Assembly: GCF_000430645.1 (NCBI RefSeq)
Contig: NZ_KE387185.1
Coordinates: 655,780-719,779, forward strand
Reading direction: 5' to 3'
Length of the DNA: 64,000 nt
Source: Aquimarina latercula DSM 2041
GTDB taxonomy: Bacteria; Bacteroidota; Bacteroidia; Flavobacteriales; Flavobacteriaceae
The position numbers were made by a program, and so were the translations under genes. Under the pieces are notes generated by a model. That model was not told where the DNA came from. It did not search any database and saw only the letters and a list, made by a program, of their open reading frames with translations. Below are positions 54,406 to 63,176 of this stretch, piece by piece. How positions within the stretch are numbered: position 1 is the stretch's first letter; each line of letters starts with the position of its first letter.

Positions 54406-54780
54406 ATGGAAGTACAAGGTAAAGTAAAGATGGTCGGTGAGACACAAACTTTTGGAAACAATGGTTTCAGAAAGCGTGAGATAGTGGTTACTACAGAAGA
54501 ACAATATCCGCAACATATAATGGTAGAGTTTGTTCAGGATAAATGTGATTTATTAAACAGCTTTCAGGTAGGTCAAGATGTAAAAATAAGTATCAATTTG
54601 CGTGGTCGTGAATGGGTGAATCCTCAAGGAGAAACTAAATATTTTAACTCAATCCAAGGATGGAGAATAGAAAACTTACAGGCAGCTGCTCCTTCTGGTT
54701 CAGCTCCTATGCCACCAGCAGATGCGTTTGAACCTGCAACAAACCTTAAGGAAGAAGATCATGATGATTTACCATTTTAG
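54406..54780 (+). CDS. DUF3127 protein with OB-like core and SSB-type tail
   Basis: The 124-residue product has a single beta-rich domain (about 1-95, MEVQGKVKMVGETQTFGNNGFRKREIVV and LRGREWVNPQGETKYFNSIQGWRIE) typical of DUF3127, then an Ala/Pro linker and the tip EEDHDDLPF. The last residues DDLPF are the same as the tip of the SSB encoded at 15031, the motif by which SSB binds its partners. It could interact with the same proteins or bind nucleic acid; no function is known. Confidence 0.85.
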   Translation: MEVQGKVKMVGETQTFGNNGFRKREIVVTTEEQYPQHIMVEFVQDKCDLLNSFQVGQDVKISINLRGREWVNPQGETKYFNSIQGWRIENLQAAAPSGSAPMPPADAFEPATNLKEEDHDDLPF

Positions 54781-54836
54781 GTAAATCAATACATATAGAT
54801 TAGCACTAGGCTTGTCCTAGTACCTAGTATAAAAGT

Positions 54837-54867
54837 AAAAAGTCCGATACATTAGTATCGGACTTTT
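54837..54867 (+). terminator. Intrinsic terminator after the DUF3127 gene
   Basis: A 13-bp stem (54838-54850 with 54855-54867) carries a T-rich end. A second small hairpin (54805-54821) lies just before it. Confidence 0.85.
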
Positions 54868-54984
54868 CATATTGTGGTTTTAGGTTAACCTTTTAATAAA
54901 ACTCAAAAAAGCAATGATGAACAAAATTTATCTTAAAAGGTTCTAACAAATATTGCGATTTTTTTGGTCAATTCAAACAACTAA

Positions 54985-55662
54985 TTGATATTTAACGTTG
55001 TAGAAACGTTAGAGCATTCAGATTTGTATATACTTAATGATTCCATAGATTTTCCACCCGTATCTGCGACTAATAAAGACGGGTTATTGGCGGTAGGAGG
55101 AGATCTTTCTATCCCTAGATTGTTACACGCATACTATAATGGTATTTTTCCTTGGTATGATGATGATCAACCAATTTTATGGTTTAGTCCTGACCCCAGA
55201 ATGGTTCTTTTTCCGGAAGATCTTAAAATTAGTAAAAGTATGAGAAAACTACTTCGAAAGAATTCCTTCGAAGTTACTTTTAATAAAAACTTTGACCAAG
55301 TAATTAGTAATTGTGCAACTATAAGTCGTCCTGATCAATTAGGTACTTGGATAACATCAGATATGAAACATGCATACACATTACTTCATCAGGAAGGTTA
55401 CGCAGTTTCTACAGAAGTATGGCAAGGATCCGAATTAGTAGGTGGTTTATATGGTATATGGTTAGAAGACAAAAAAATATTTTGTGGAGAGAGTATGTTT
55501 TCTAAAGTAAGTAATGCATCTAAATATGGGTTTATTAAGTTAATTGAGTTTTTACAGATAAAAGGAGTGCAATTGGTAGATTGTCAGGTTCACACTGATC
55601 ATTTAGAAAGTTTAGGAGCAAAAGAAATCCCAAGAGATGCTTTTATGGAATATTTAAAGTAG
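54985..55662 (+). CDS. aat: Leucyl/phenylalanyl-tRNA-protein transferase
   Basis: Aat adds Leu or Phe to N-terminal Lys/Arg of proteins and so marks them for ClpS/ClpAP degradation. The 225-residue product shows FPPVSATNKDGLLAVGGDLSIPRLLHAYYNGIFPWYDDDQPILWFSPDPR and the later GGLYGIWLEDKKIFCGESMFSKVSNASK, the standard family blocks. The start is a TTG at 54985, since no ATG is available at the right distance. upp follows 27 bases later. Confidence 0.95.
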   Translation: MIFNVVETLEHSDLYILNDSIDFPPVSATNKDGLLAVGGDLSIPRLLHAYYNGIFPWYDDDQPILWFSPDPRMVLFPEDLKISKSMRKLLRKNSFEVTFNKNFDQVISNCATISRPDQLGTWITSDMKHAYTLLHQEGYAVSTEVWQGSELVGGLYGIWLEDKKIFCGESMFSKVSNASKYGFIKLIEFLQIKGVQLVDCQVHTDHLESLGAKEIPRDAFMEYLK

Positions 55663-55689
55663 TTTTATATCTATTAAATTTTACTTAGT

Positions 55690-56343
55690 ATGATTATTCA
55701 CAATCTTGAAACAGAAAATTCTATTTTAAATCAATTTATTGGTGAAATTAGGGATCAAGTGATCCAAAAAGATAGGATGCGTTTTAGAAAAAATATAGAG
55801 CGCATAGGAGAAGTTTTAGGTTATGAGTTAAGTAAAACTTTAGAATTCACTACAAAGAGTGTTCAAACGCCACTAGGCAATAGAGAAATTTCTGTACCAG
55901 AAAAAGAATTGGTTTTATGTTCTATTTTACGAGCAGGTTTGCCCTTACATCAGGGACTGCTTAATTATTTTGATACTGCAGAAAATGCATTTATATCTGC
56001 TTATAGAGATCATGTTGATGATACTGATGATTTTGAAGTGATTGTTAATTATCTAGCATCTCCTTCTTTAGAAAATAAAACACTGTTATTAGCGGATCCT
56101 ATGCTTGCCACAGGAAAAACATTAGAGAACACTATAAACGCTATGAAAAGTCATGGAGAACCAAAGCAAATTCATATCATATCTGTTATTGGCTCTCGCA
56201 AGGGTGTAGAATATATTAAGGATGTTTTTCCAAAAAATACGCATCTTTGGATCGCTGCCATAGATGAAAAATTAAATAGTAAAGGTTATATTATTCCTGG
56301 ATTAGGCGATTCTGGGGATCTATCATACGGAGTGAAATTATAG
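55690..56343 (+). CDS. upp: Uracil phosphoribosyltransferase
   Basis: The 217-residue product salvages uracil with PRPP to UMP. It has the PRPP-binding motif LLADPMLATGKTLENTINAM, the ILRAGLPLHQGLLNYF segment and the uracil-site GYIIPGLGDSGDLSYG. The usual GTP-regulated form is about 208-210 residues, so this is full length. No uracil permease gene is nearby. Confidence 0.95.
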   Translation: MIIHNLETENSILNQFIGEIRDQVIQKDRMRFRKNIERIGEVLGYELSKTLEFTTKSVQTPLGNREISVPEKELVLCSILRAGLPLHQGLLNYFDTAENAFISAYRDHVDDTDDFEVIVNYLASPSLENKTLLLADPMLATGKTLENTINAMKSHGEPKQIHIISVIGSRKGVEYIKDVFPKNTHLWIAAIDEKLNSKGYIIPGLGDSGDLSYGVKL

Positions 56344-56348
56344 AGTAA

Positions 56349-56759
56349 TCAGTTTTTATTCGGATAGTTTTGCGATAATCTTTTAAGAATCTCAATTGTT
56401 TTTTCTGCATCCTTCGTGTTAACGAAAATGTGATCGTGATAATAACCTGCGATCACGTTGCAACTTATTTCATTAGCTGCTAATTCTGCAGAAAAAATTG
56501 CAGTAAACCCAATTGCATCAAGAGAAGAAAGAATTTTTAGTGTTATCCAAGAGGCAATAAATTCGTATTTTAAGTTAAGATTATCAGCTGTTTCGCGTTT
56601 TAAAACTAGTGTAATTCCTTTTTGTTCTTTGAACTCACAGATAATATCTTTTCTTTCAATTAAATCTGTTGTTTTTACTGTTGTAAAAACATACACTCCA
56701 GGTTGTAGTTCTGGAGTCATTTTTTGAATAAGTGTGGTTAAATTCTTTTCGCCAGCCAT
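56349..56759 (-). CDS. ACT-domain protein (DUF2241/ACT_3 type)
   Basis: The 136-residue product matches the ACT_3-type family, with two ACT-like halves (FTTVKTTDLIERKDIICEFKEQKGITLVLKR, then FIASWITLKILSSLDAIGFTAIFSAELAANEISCNVIAGYYHDHIFV). The second half has the IAGYYHDHIFV strand typical of these ligand-binding domains. It may sense amino acids; the ligand is unknown. It is encoded 3 bases downstream of tag on the minus strand and may be translationally coupled to it. Confidence 0.75.
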   Translation of the reverse strand: MAGEKNLTTLIQKMTPELQPGVYVFTTVKTTDLIERKDIICEFKEQKGITLVLKRETADNLNLKYEFIASWITLKILSSLDAIGFTAIFSAELAANEISCNVIAGYYHDHIFVNTKDAEKTIEILKRLSQNYPNKN

Positions 56760-56762
56760 TTT

Positions 56763-57326
56763 TTAAACTTCATTGTATCTAAAACAATCTATAGTGTGAT
56801 CATTTACCATTCCGATGGCTTGCATAAATGCGTAAATAACCGTTGATCCAACAAACTTGAAACCGCGTTTTTTTAAATCTTTACTAATAATGTCAGAAAT
56901 TTCGGTGGTAGCAGGGCATTCTTTATGATGGTTCCATTTATTTACAATAGGTTTGCTGTCTATAAATCCCCAGATATAAGAGTCAAAACTTCCGAACTCT
57001 TCTTGGATTTTCATGAAATTTTGAGCATTGGTAATTGCGGAATTTACTTTTAATTTATTTCTAATAATCCCTGCATTTTGAAGCAATTCTTCTTTTTTAG
57101 ACTCATTATATTGGGCTACGATTTTATAATCAAAGTTGTCAAAAGCAACTCTAAAATTTTCTCGTTTTCTAAGAATGGTAATCCAGCTTAATCCAGCTTG
57201 AAATGTTTCTAAAACTAAAAATTCAAATAGAAGACGCTCATCGTGTAGAGGAACTCCCCATTCATTATCGTGATAGGATTCATATAAAGAATCTCCAACA
57301 CACCAACCACATCTATGTTTTTCCAT
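56763..57326 (-). CDS. tag: DNA-3-methyladenine glycosylase I
   Basis: Tag removes 3-methyladenine from alkylated DNA. The 187-residue product has CGWCVGDSLYESYHDNEWGVPLHDERLLFEFLVLETFQAGLSW at the N-terminus. The expected zinc ligands are Cys6, His19, His177 and Cys181, the last two in NDHTIDCF. It is full length. The ACT gene follows 3 bases after its stop. Confidence 0.95.
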   Translation of the reverse strand: MEKHRCGWCVGDSLYESYHDNEWGVPLHDERLLFEFLVLETFQAGLSWITILRKRENFRVAFDNFDYKIVAQYNESKKEELLQNAGIIRNKLKVNSAITNAQNFMKIQEEFGSFDSYIWGFIDSKPIVNKWNHHKECPATTEISDIISKDLKKRGFKFVGSTVIYAFMQAIGMVNDHTIDCFRYNEV

Positions 57327-57562
57327 GATTTGATTTTTGATTTTTTAAAAATACATTATTCTAATATATATTTTGAATTGATAGGAAATTGTTTTTTTAT
57401 GAATTCAAAGTTGTCATTTACTGAAAAAGATAATTTTATCTAAATAATAAATGAAGCATAAAATGTATTTTTGAAAAGCTATTTGGTTATTCGTTATAGC
57501 ACACTATTTGTAAGTTTTAAGCTTTTATATCGTCCTATTGTGTAAGATATAAGCAAATAATC

Positions 57563-58174
57563 ATGGATACAACTACAATGACAATAAATGAATTAATAGA
57601 AGGAGGAATAGAGAACTCCTATTCTTATCAAGAATATAGAAATATAGTGAGCAGTTTGTTAGCTGAAGGAAAATCAACCGGACACGAACAATCTGAAGCA
57701 CTTACTAATTATAGTATGTTAAATGATCGTAGAATGAAACGATTAGATAAGACTATAAAAATTAATGAAACCATAGCCGATACAGTTTCAAAAGCGGAAA
57801 CAAATATTACTTGGTTAGTACTTACAGAAGGTTGGTGTGGTGATGCTGCGCAATCCTTACCAGTAATCAATAAGCTTTCTGAGATGAATGAAGGGATTGA
57901 TCTTAGAATTGTATCCAGAGATGATAATGATGAGTTAATGAATAATTTTTTAACTAATGGTGGAAAATCCATACCTAAGTTAATAGCATATAACAAAGAT
58001 ACACAACAAGTATTAAATACTTGGGGACCAAGACCATCTGTTGCTACTAAAATGGTAAACGATTATAAAGAGAAGCATGGAGGTTTAGATCCACAATTTA
58101 AACAAGATTTACAAGTTTGGTATAATAAGGATAAAGGACAAAATGTGGCAGAAGATTTGTTGAAATTATTATAG
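57563..58174 (+). CDS. Thioredoxin-fold protein lacking the resolving cysteine
   Basis: The 203-residue product has a helical N-terminal half (about 1-75) and a thioredoxin-like half with WLVLTEGWCGDAAQS, where only Cys92 of the CxxC pair is present (WCGDA), and the cis-Pro loop KSIPKLIAYN. A single cysteine suggests a role in thiol binding or protein scaffolding rather than disulfide exchange. No signal peptide is seen, so it is probably cytoplasmic. The family is widespread in Bacteroidetes in my memory, without assigned function. Confidence 0.78.
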   Translation: MDTTTMTINELIEGGIENSYSYQEYRNIVSSLLAEGKSTGHEQSEALTNYSMLNDRRMKRLDKTIKINETIADTVSKAETNITWLVLTEGWCGDAAQSLPVINKLSEMNEGIDLRIVSRDDNDELMNNFLTNGGKSIPKLIAYNKDTQQVLNTWGPRPSVATKMVNDYKEKHGGLDPQFKQDLQVWYNKDKGQNVAEDLLKLL

Positions 58175-58175
58175 T

Positions 58176-58880
58176 TTACCCTCCATAATTGAAGTAATAG
58201 GTAATAAATCCTTTTTGTTCTTTTAAATCTGAAGAAGAAAATAGAGCATCTTGCGCATAGTCCAAAGCATTGTCAAAAAGACATTCATTCCTAGTAGTGG
58301 ATTTCTTTTTGTCAATTTTTGCATCAGTTACATAGCCGTTTTGGTTCACCTCAATTTTTACAACAACTTTTCCGCTTCCATTACAGGTATAAATCGGATT
58401 AGGGATATCCTTTTTTTCTCTTCCTTTTAAGGTAAAGGTAACGGAGCTATTTCGATTGTTTACCTCTTCAGTAATTGGTTTTTCTTCTTTTTTTGCCTCA
58501 GGAACTTCTTCAGTTGTGATGTCTTCTTCGATTGCCTCTTGTCCTTCGGTAAGTTGATCACTGTTGGAGGTTTCTTCTGTTGCTTCTGCAGTTTCGGTAA
58601 GGGATTTTATTCTTTGTTCGAAATCTTCAGAATCCTCAAAATCTTCATTAAAGGCATCATGAGTCCTTTTAGAAGCTATCAATTGTCGATCTTCTTCTTG
58701 GGGAATTTCTGGTTCTTCTTCCTTGGTAAGTTCTTCCATTAATTCTTCTGGAATTTCCATAAGAATCTCAGATTGTTCCTTTTTCTTGTTGACCATGTTG
58801 ATATTATAGAGTGTCAAAACGAAAATACCCATCAACATTGATGTGATTATTAAGGCTTTATGTCTTTCTATAAATTCCAT
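58176..58880 (-). CDS. TonB-like energy-transducing protein
   Basis: The 234-residue product has one N-terminal membrane segment (about 9-27), an acidic Glu-rich stretch (about 38-150), and a C-terminal domain from IPNPIYTCNGSGKVVVKIEVNQNGYVTDAKI to the end that resembles the TonB C-terminal domain. Such proteins couple the proton gradient to outer-membrane receptors. The linker is acidic rather than Pro-rich, which is less typical of TonB. ExbB and ExbD genes are not in the window. Confidence 0.72.
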   Translation of the reverse strand: MEFIERHKALIITSMLMGIFVLTLYNINMVNKKKEQSEILMEIPEELMEELTKEEEPEIPQEEDRQLIASKRTHDAFNEDFEDSEDFEQRIKSLTETAEATEETSNSDQLTEGQEAIEEDITTEEVPEAKKEEKPITEEVNNRNSSVTFTLKGREKKDIPNPIYTCNGSGKVVVKIEVNQNGYVTDAKIDKKKSTTRNECLFDNALDYAQDALFSSSDLKEQKGFITYYFNYGG

Positions 58881-58913
58881 AGGTATCTATAACTACTTTT
58901 CTGTTACAATATT

Positions 58914-59621
58914 TTATGCGGTTTCAATTTCTGTACGTAGCTGTTTCTCAAATGTTTCTGGACTGATAGCATCATGTACCGAGAATTCACCTATTTTAGT
59001 TCTTCTTAAAACACTTAGGTGACCACCACTTTTCAATGCTTTTCCAAAATCGTGTGCTAATGATCTAATATATGTTCCCTTTCCGCAGACTACTTTAAAA
59101 TCTACTTCGGGTAATTCTATTCTTGTAATTTCAAATTCTGTAATTGTAATTTTTCTAGATGCGATTGTTACTTCTTCTCCTTCTCGAGCATATTCATAGA
59201 GTCGTTTTCCATCTTTTTTTAAAGCAGAAAAAACAGGAGGATATTGTTCGATTTCACCAATAAATTGTTTTGTGGTGGTGTGTATTATTTCCTCCGAAAT
59301 ATGATCTATAGGAAAAGTTTGATCAACTTCTGTTTCTAAATCATAAGAAGGAGTGGTTGCTCCTAGCGTAATAGTTCCAGTATATTCCTTGGTTTGCCCC
59401 ATAAATTCTTGTATTCTTTTTGTGAATTTACCGGTACATATAATAAGTAATCCAGAAGCAAGAGGATCTAAAGTTCCTGCATGTCCTACCTTTATTTTCT
59501 TAATCCCAAAATTTTTACGAATTAACCAACGAAGTTTGTTAACAACCTGAAAGGATGTCCATTGTAAAGGTTTGTCGATCAAAAGGACTTGACCGTCTTT
59601 ATAATCTTGTTCGGTTAACAT
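58914..59621 (-). CDS. truB: tRNA pseudouridine-55 synthase
   Basis: TruB makes pseudouridine 55 in the tRNA T-loop. The 235-residue product has the active-site segment VGHAGTLDPLASGLL with catalytic Asp52, and YPPVFSALKKDGKRLYEYAREGEEV, IRSLAHDFGKAL and the C-terminal LRRTKIGEFSVHDAI. It is the last gene of the minus-strand ftsX-lgt-uppP-truB cluster and starts 9 bases downstream of uppP. Confidence 0.97.
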   Translation of the reverse strand: MLTEQDYKDGQVLLIDKPLQWTSFQVVNKLRWLIRKNFGIKKIKVGHAGTLDPLASGLLIICTGKFTKRIQEFMGQTKEYTGTITLGATTPSYDLETEVDQTFPIDHISEEIIHTTTKQFIGEIEQYPPVFSALKKDGKRLYEYAREGEEVTIASRKITITEFEITRIELPEVDFKVVCGKGTYIRSLAHDFGKALKSGGHLSVLRRTKIGEFSVHDAISPETFEKQLRTEIETA

Positions 59622-59630
59622 TATTGGGGG

Positions 59631-60425
59631 CTATTTAATAAAACCAAAAATGATGGCTACAACGCCAACAATAACACAATATAAGGCAAAATATGATAAT
59701 TTACTCTTTTTTACTAAAGAAATCATCCAAGTACAGGCAAAAAGGCCTGATATAAATGCAGCAATGAACCCAAGAATTAAAGGTGTATTGTTTTCTGCAG
59801 AAAAATTTAAATCTCCACTTAGTAGGTCTTTTCCAATTTTACCAAAAATTAATGGAATTACCATTAAGAAGGAAAATCGAGCCGCTTTTGTTTTGTCATT
59901 ACCAAGTAATACAGAAGTAGAAATGGTAGCACCGCTTCGGGAAATTCCAGGTAGCATAGCAATCGCTTGCGCGATTCCTATAACAAATGCATTAGATGTA
60001 GTAACTATCTTATTGGTATCCTTAGCTTTATCAGCTAGCCATAAAAGGATTGCGGTAATAATTAACATAAAACCTACTAGAAGAATATTTCCTCCGAAAA
60101 GTTGTTCCAATTGTTCTTCAAAAAATAAACCAACTAATACTGCGGGAATCATTGATACTATAATTCTTAAAGAAAACATGGTTTCATCATTCCTTTTGAA
60201 TTGTAGAAGACCTTTGATAATTTGAAAAATATCTTTTCTAAATATAACAATAGTACTAAGCGCAGTTGCAAAATGTAAGACTACTGTAAACAGTAATGAT
60301 TCTTCTGGGACACTTTCATCACCAAGAATAGCTTTGCCAAGTTCTAAATGGCCACTAGAAGAAACAGGTAAGAATTCTGTAAGCCCTTGAATAACACCTA
60401 AAATAATCGCATCAATAGTTTCCAT
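59631..60425 (-). CDS. uppP: Undecaprenyl-diphosphatase
   Basis: UppP dephosphorylates undecaprenyl pyrophosphate to recycle the peptidoglycan lipid carrier. The membrane protein has about eight segments and the two signature regions: ETIDAIILGVIQGLTEFLPVSSSGHLELGKA near the N-terminus and AIAMLPGISRSGATIST in the middle. The frame opens at a TTG at 60434, but ATG 60425 is the better start. It lies upstream of truB in the cell-envelope cluster. Confidence 0.96.
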   Translation of the reverse strand: METIDAIILGVIQGLTEFLPVSSSGHLELGKAILGDESVPEESLLFTVVLHFATALSTIVIFRKDIFQIIKGLLQFKRNDETMFSLRIIVSMIPAVLVGLFFEEQLEQLFGGNILLVGFMLIITAILLWLADKAKDTNKIVTTSNAFVIGIAQAIAMLPGISRSGATISTSVLLGNDKTKAARFSFLMVIPLIFGKIGKDLLSGDLNFSAENNTPLILGFIAAFISGLFACTWMISLVKKSKLSYFALYCVIVGVVAIIFGFIK

Positions 60426-60487
60426 AAGGAACAATTTGTAAATTTCGATGCAAATATATAATTACCAGAATAGAAATTGTTTGTTTG

Positions 60488-60751
60488 TTAGTTTTTCTTC
60501 TTGTCAGGATTCAATAAAATAGCGTAGACCTCAATTCCAAAACCAATTAAAACGACCATAGGAGCTAATCGGATTCTTCTAAAACTATAGATGTCAGGAT
60601 TAAAAACGTTAGGATCGTCACTTCCTCCTCCTGCCATAAGAATAAATCCTAGTGCAATTACTGCAATTCCGATAGCCATTACTACATAGTTCTTTTTACC
60701 AAAAACAAAATCCGGTTTGTGCACTGAAGTATTGTTAGAATGTTTGCTCAT
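60488..60751 (-). CDS. DUF3098 family membrane protein
   Basis: The 87-residue product (from ATG 60751) has two membrane segments around KKNYVVMAIGIAVIALGFILMAGG and RLAPMVVLIGFGIEVYAILLNP, separated by SDDPNVFNPDIYSFRRI. This is the DUF3098 pattern, common next to ftsX and uppP in Bacteroidetes. Its function is unknown. A longer start at 60772 is possible, but the preferred start already overlaps the upstream gene by 17 bases. Confidence 0.85.
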   Translation of the reverse strand: MSKHSNNTSVHKPDFVFGKKNYVVMAIGIAVIALGFILMAGGGSDDPNVFNPDIYSFRRIRLAPMVVLIGFGIEVYAILLNPDKKKN

Positions 60752-61139
60752 GAATGTCGTTGTTAATTTCATTAAAAATTACCTGATCATCAATCATTAG
60801 TTTAGCTATATGTCCCATGATCTTGTCAGGTGTAAATATAGTCCATCTATGAATAGGATACAAAACCACTTTTTTATTTAGTATTTGATCTTGTAACTTT
60901 TCTATAGTTAATCCATATTCTAATCCACGATTGATATAATAGTAATGAGGATCGTTTTCTAAAGTGATGGCAATATCAAAACCACTTCGTTCTTCTATTT
61001 TTGAAACAACTCCTGTTATTTTTATTACATCATCTGGTTGTACATTTTGTATAGGTTTAAAGGTTTGAAAAGCAATTGTTATAAAAACTATAAAAAGAAT
61101 AAAAGCACAAGCAAACCATATTTTTCCTAATTTTTTCAT
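60735..61139 (-). CDS. Exported protein of unknown function
   Basis: The 134-residue product has an N-terminal membrane segment (about 7-26) and an extracytoplasmic OB-like beta domain (VQPDDVIKITGVVSKIEERSGFDIAITLEN), then a Lys-rich stretch and KIMGHIAKLMIDDQVIFNEI. I do not recognise the family. It lies between lgt and the DUF3098 gene, and it ends 17 bases inside the start of the latter. It is not usually part of this cluster in my memory. Confidence 0.7.
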   Translation of the reverse strand: MKKLGKIWFACAFILFIVFITIAFQTFKPIQNVQPDDVIKITGVVSKIEERSGFDIAITLENDPHYYYINRGLEYGLTIEKLQDQILNKKVVLYPIHRWTIFTPDKIMGHIAKLMIDDQVIFNEINNDIHEQTF

Positions 61140-61144
61140 ATGCT

Positions 61145-61978
61145 TTAAGTTTGAGAAGTAACTACTTCTGTTTTCTTGATTTTCAAAATTATTAAAATTG
61201 TACCAGCAACAATAAATGGAATACTAAGCATTTGCCCCATGTTTAATACCATACTATCTTCAAAAGCTACCTGATTCTCTTTAGAAAATTCTATGATGAA
61301 TCTAGCAGAAAACATTAAAATCAAAAATATACCAAATACAACTCCATTTTGGTTAAAGAATGTTTTCTTTTTATTTATAAACCACAGAATTACAAAAATA
61401 GTTAGAAAAGAAAAGGCTTCGTACAATTGAGTAGGGTGTCTAGCGATTAAATCATCTTTCATAAAAACAACTCCATAATTACTATTGGTTGGTTTGCCAT
61501 AGATTTCTGAATTCATAAAGTTGCCAAATCTAATAAAAGCACATCCAATAGGAATTACAATGGCTATTTTATCCATAATCCATAAAAAAGGTAGTTTGGT
61601 CTTTTTTATAAAAATTGTAATGGCGATTAAAATTCCAATCGCACCGCCATGGCTGGCAAGACCTGTAAAACCAGTAAAATTCCAACCATTGGAGGATATT
61701 TTAAATGGGAGGAAAATTTCTAAAGGGTGTTGCGAGAAATATTCAAAATCGTAAAATAAACAATGTCCTAATCTTGCACCTACTAGCGTGCCAATAAATA
61801 TAAAGTTAGCAAGTGTATCCAGGTTTTTTAAAGAAATGTTTTCTGTAATAAATATTTTTTTTAGAATTCGGTAGCTTAATAGCAGTCCTATTACAAATAA
61901 CAATCCATAATATTTTAATGGAAAAACACCAAAAAGAGTTGTGATTTCTGGGTCAACGTTCCAATAAATTGGTTTCAT
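61145..61978 (-). CDS. lgt: Prolipoprotein diacylglyceryl transferase
   Basis: Lgt adds diacylglycerol to the lipobox cysteine of prolipoproteins, such as those encoded at 727, 9752 and 16835. The 277-residue membrane protein contains GTLVGARLGHCLFYD, the conserved HGGAIGILIAI segment and the RFGNFMNSEIYG block with the essential Arg/Asn/Glu. About seven segments are present. It follows ftsX after 11 bases. Confidence 0.96.
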   Translation of the reverse strand: MKPIYWNVDPEITTLFGVFPLKYYGLLFVIGLLLSYRILKKIFITENISLKNLDTLANFIFIGTLVGARLGHCLFYDFEYFSQHPLEIFLPFKISSNGWNFTGFTGLASHGGAIGILIAITIFIKKTKLPFLWIMDKIAIVIPIGCAFIRFGNFMNSEIYGKPTNSNYGVVFMKDDLIARHPTQLYEAFSFLTIFVILWFINKKKTFFNQNGVVFGIFLILMFSARFIIEFSKENQVAFEDSMVLNMGQMLSIPFIVAGTILIILKIKKTEVVTSQT

Positions 61979-61989
61979 GAATTTACTCT

Positions 61990-62868
61990 TTAATAATATA
62001 ATTCATCAGTTCTCAGATTTAGGAAACGTTGGGTAGCAAAAAAAGTACTAATCCAGGTAATTAAAATTCCAATCCCAAAAACTCCTCCGAACAAACCTAT
62101 CAATAATATTTTATCACTAAGCAATGTTAGTTCCGGAAAAGCCTTATCTAAATAATATAAAACTACAGCAACACCAATTAGAGCAACAATAGCACCTATC
62201 ATTCCTAAACGAACACTTTTCCAAACAAAAGGTTTGCGTATAAATCTTTTCGTGGCTCCTACCATCTGCATAGTCTTAATAATAAATCGTTTAGAATAAA
62301 CGGAAAGTCGTATAGAACTATTAATTAAAAGTACTGCGATAAAAGTAAAAATCCCACTAATTAGTAATACCCAAAAGCTTATTTTCTTGATATTATCATT
62401 TAACAAAGAAATTAGAGGCTTATCATATGTTACTTCGTCAACAAAATCTTTTTTGGTAATAGTAGTAGTAATTTCATCAATTTTTACTTGATCTACAAAG
62501 TCAGCTTTAAGATAAACATCAATTGAATTTTGTAAAGGATTATAACCAAGAAAATCCATAAAATTCTCTCCTATATCTTTGCTGTGCTCTTCGGCCGCTT
62601 CTTCCTTAGAAATGTAGGTAGTTGATTTTGTGTATTCTGCAAGTGCTAAACTTTTTTCCATCTGTTTTATCTCTACTTCTTTTGCAGTATCTTTTAAATA
62701 AATGGTAAGTGCAATTTTTTCTTTAAAGTGATCAGCTACTTTTTTAGTGTTTAATACCAAAAGCCCTAATAAACCTAAAAGGAAAAGTACCAGAGAGATA
62801 CTAATCACCACAGAGAAGTAAGAGGATATTAGTCTACGCTTCTGATATTTTTCGAAAGATGAGCCCAT
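61990..62868 (-). CDS. ftsX: Cell division protein FtsX
   Basis: The 292-residue product has a cytoplasmic N-terminus, a first membrane segment (about 15-37), a large exported domain (about 40-165) and three more segments near the C-terminus (for example ISFWVLLISGIFTFIAVLLI and LLIGLFGGVFGIGILITW). It is the permease partner of FtsE and regulates cell wall hydrolases in division. ftsE is not in the window. Its start begins the minus-strand cell-envelope cluster. Confidence 0.93.
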   Translation of the reverse strand: MGSSFEKYQKRRLISSYFSVVISISLVLFLLGLLGLLVLNTKKVADHFKEKIALTIYLKDTAKEVEIKQMEKSLALAEYTKSTTYISKEEAAEEHSKDIGENFMDFLGYNPLQNSIDVYLKADFVDQVKIDEITTTITKKDFVDEVTYDKPLISLLNDNIKKISFWVLLISGIFTFIAVLLINSSIRLSVYSKRFIIKTMQMVGATKRFIRKPFVWKSVRLGMIGAIVALIGVAVVLYYLDKAFPELTLLSDKILLIGLFGGVFGIGILITWISTFFATQRFLNLRTDELYY

Positions 62869-63176
62869 AGAGATTTGTTTTGCAGGTAAAAATAATAAAT
62901 TAATCCTGTTACTAAAACAGGATCTCGATATTAAGAGGTGTAATTAATTTTTACTATTTGGATAACGAATAATAAGAGTAAAAATTTTTCGGTTTTAACT
63001 ATATGTTTGTCTAAAATGTCTTTTGGATACTAAAACTCTGTCAGGTTATTTTATTTTGTTTCGTAATTCCACAGATTTAAGTAGAACTTCAACATTAAAT
63101 AAACCAAAACGCTCAATTGTTAATATGTGATAAGATTGGGTGTTAAATTTATAATTCACTAAAACTTAAAACCATT
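62869..63176. other. Intergenic region between ftsX and the peptide gene
   Basis: This stretch of 308 bases has no open frame that I accept as a gene. It holds one small hairpin (arms 62903-62910 and 62916-62923) without a T-run. No consensus TTG-N19-21-TAnnTTTG promoter was found; the nearest matches have the wrong spacing. Confidence 0.6.

Noticed and set aside
59650..60225. 191-residue open frame antisense to uppP
   Set aside because: It is fully inside uppP, whose motifs are clear. The long frame comes from codon bias on the opposite strand.
62903..62923. Hairpin upstream of ftsX as a terminator
   Set aside because: The stem is good, but no T-run follows on the plus strand and no minus-strand gene lies upstream to be terminated.
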